Below, one piece after another: positions 63,325 to 64,000 of a stretch of 64,000 nt of DNA. Position 1 is the first letter of the stretch. The number at the start of each line of letters is the position of its first letter. The stretch lies in the NCBI GenBank assembly GCA_022828595.1, contig JAKGHH010000008.1, forward strand, positions 4,338,728 through 4,402,727. The letters are read 5' to 3'. The position numbers and the translations under genes are program-made. The DNA comes from Nelumbo lutea (lineage: Eukaryota > Streptophyta > Magnoliopsida > Proteales > Nelumbonaceae). A model generated the notes under the pieces. That model ran no database searches. It was not told the origin of the DNA and saw only the letters and a program-made list of their open reading frames with translations.

Positions 63325-64000
63325 TCTTACTTGCACAGTAAAACAGCTTTTGGAAATTAATAAGACCAAGGTTTAAAATTTTGATACGATAACCCCTATA
63401 TCATATTGTATCGTATCTTTTAAAAATAGACACGGGATATGTATGGAAATCGTGTGTATCATTTTTTATTCATGTGTATCGGATCCGTATCGAGGGCATA
63501 TCAGGGTGTATAGGAGGTGTATCGGTAGCGTATCGATGAAAAATATATGGCAAAAAATTGAAAAAAATAAAGAGAAAAAGTAAGAATCTTTCACCCCAAA
63601 TGACTCTAAAACTCCAAACCTTATTCCTAGAGTGATAGATTTGCAAAATTTCAAAATTTGAGAAAATATGATAAAAAATAAGTAATTGTTTTCAATTTTT
63701 ATAATATTTTATGGTTTATTTTTTCTTTAATGTATAAAATTATGTTAATCTACATTTCTTACATCCAAAATCACATTTTTTTTTATGTTATCTATAGATT
63801 TATGGAAATTTCATGAGATATTTGGGGAAAATATAAATTAACAAAAAATTTGAAAATATATTTTTTTTCTCTGCATATAAACACTAAATATGTTTTAGAT
63901 CTATAGATTTATCTATCATATTCATAGAGTAATTTAAATTTCTTCTTTAATATTTTTTTTATTTTTATATTTATAGAATTAAAAATAAATAATTAACTAA
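63325..64000. other. AT-rich end with GTATCG-type repeats
   Basis: 63375-63535 repeats GTATCG/CGATAC words and starts with a GGTTTAAAATTTTGATAC sequence that resembles a hAT-like end, but no second end is visible. 63550-64000 is AT-rich and featureless. Confidence 0.4.

Noticed and set aside
1..64000. CRISPR array, defence system, biosynthetic cluster or other new multi-gene system
   Set aside because: The window is a plant gene plus transposons. The repeats are LTRs, TIRs, TSDs or microsatellites, and no set of linked unknown genes was found.

Overview
This window is nuclear DNA from a flowering plant. It holds Ty1/copia LTR retrotransposons with tRNA-iMet primer sites, 5'-truncated plant LINEs ending in RNase H or zf-RVT-type domains, an RTE-clade LINE relic, hAT-type non-autonomous DNA transposons, and one GT-AG spliced host gene. 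I cannot name the species. The very large, transposon-filled introns suggest a eudicot or early-diverging angiosperm with bloated introns, but that is inference.

The only convincing host gene lies on the minus strand, with coding sequence from 24018 down to 2454. Fifteen coding exons joined at GT-AG sites give 4,032 nt, an exact multiple of three, encoding a 1,343-residue protein. I recognise it as the plant ADA3-like family (Arabidopsis At4g29790/At2g19390), a predicted subunit of the SAGA histone acetyltransferase complex. A splice acceptor 22 nt upstream of the ATG implies an intron in the 5' leader. The best partner is a leader exon ending at 55315 (TTTGTG|GTAAGT), next to an (AG)19 microsatellite. 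If so, the transcription unit covers about 53 kb and the leader intron is about 31 kb.

Layout. 1-690: 3' end of a plus-strand copia element. 700-2450: downstream flank with small relics. 2454-24040: coding exons with introns carrying two hAT-like elements (4010-4638, 8652-9268), LINE insertions with clear target-site duplications (TSDs; 6897-8012, 13966-17041, 17333-17890), a twice-interrupted RNase H LINE, and an RTE relic. 24041-55314: the proposed leader intron. It holds a LINE (24866-26415), a hAT element (26598-27199), copia A (27907-30743, internally deleted), copia B (30990-38485, with a 1,956-bp solo LTR inside its left LTR), a LINE (39344-45637) split by copia C (41047-44116, internally deleted), copia D (46084-51953, full length but dead) and another RNase H LINE end. 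55500-64000: upstream flank with two CACGTG motifs, a 51-bp tandem duplication, MITE-like elements and copia E (60563-63324, very short LTRs, core deleted).

No CRISPR array, operon, functional tRNA or rRNA gene, or new enzymatic system was found. The most informative signals are the gene architecture, the datable nesting of elements, the TG...CT copia LTR ends, the repeated loss of the copia core, and a stop codon shared by copia C and copia D.
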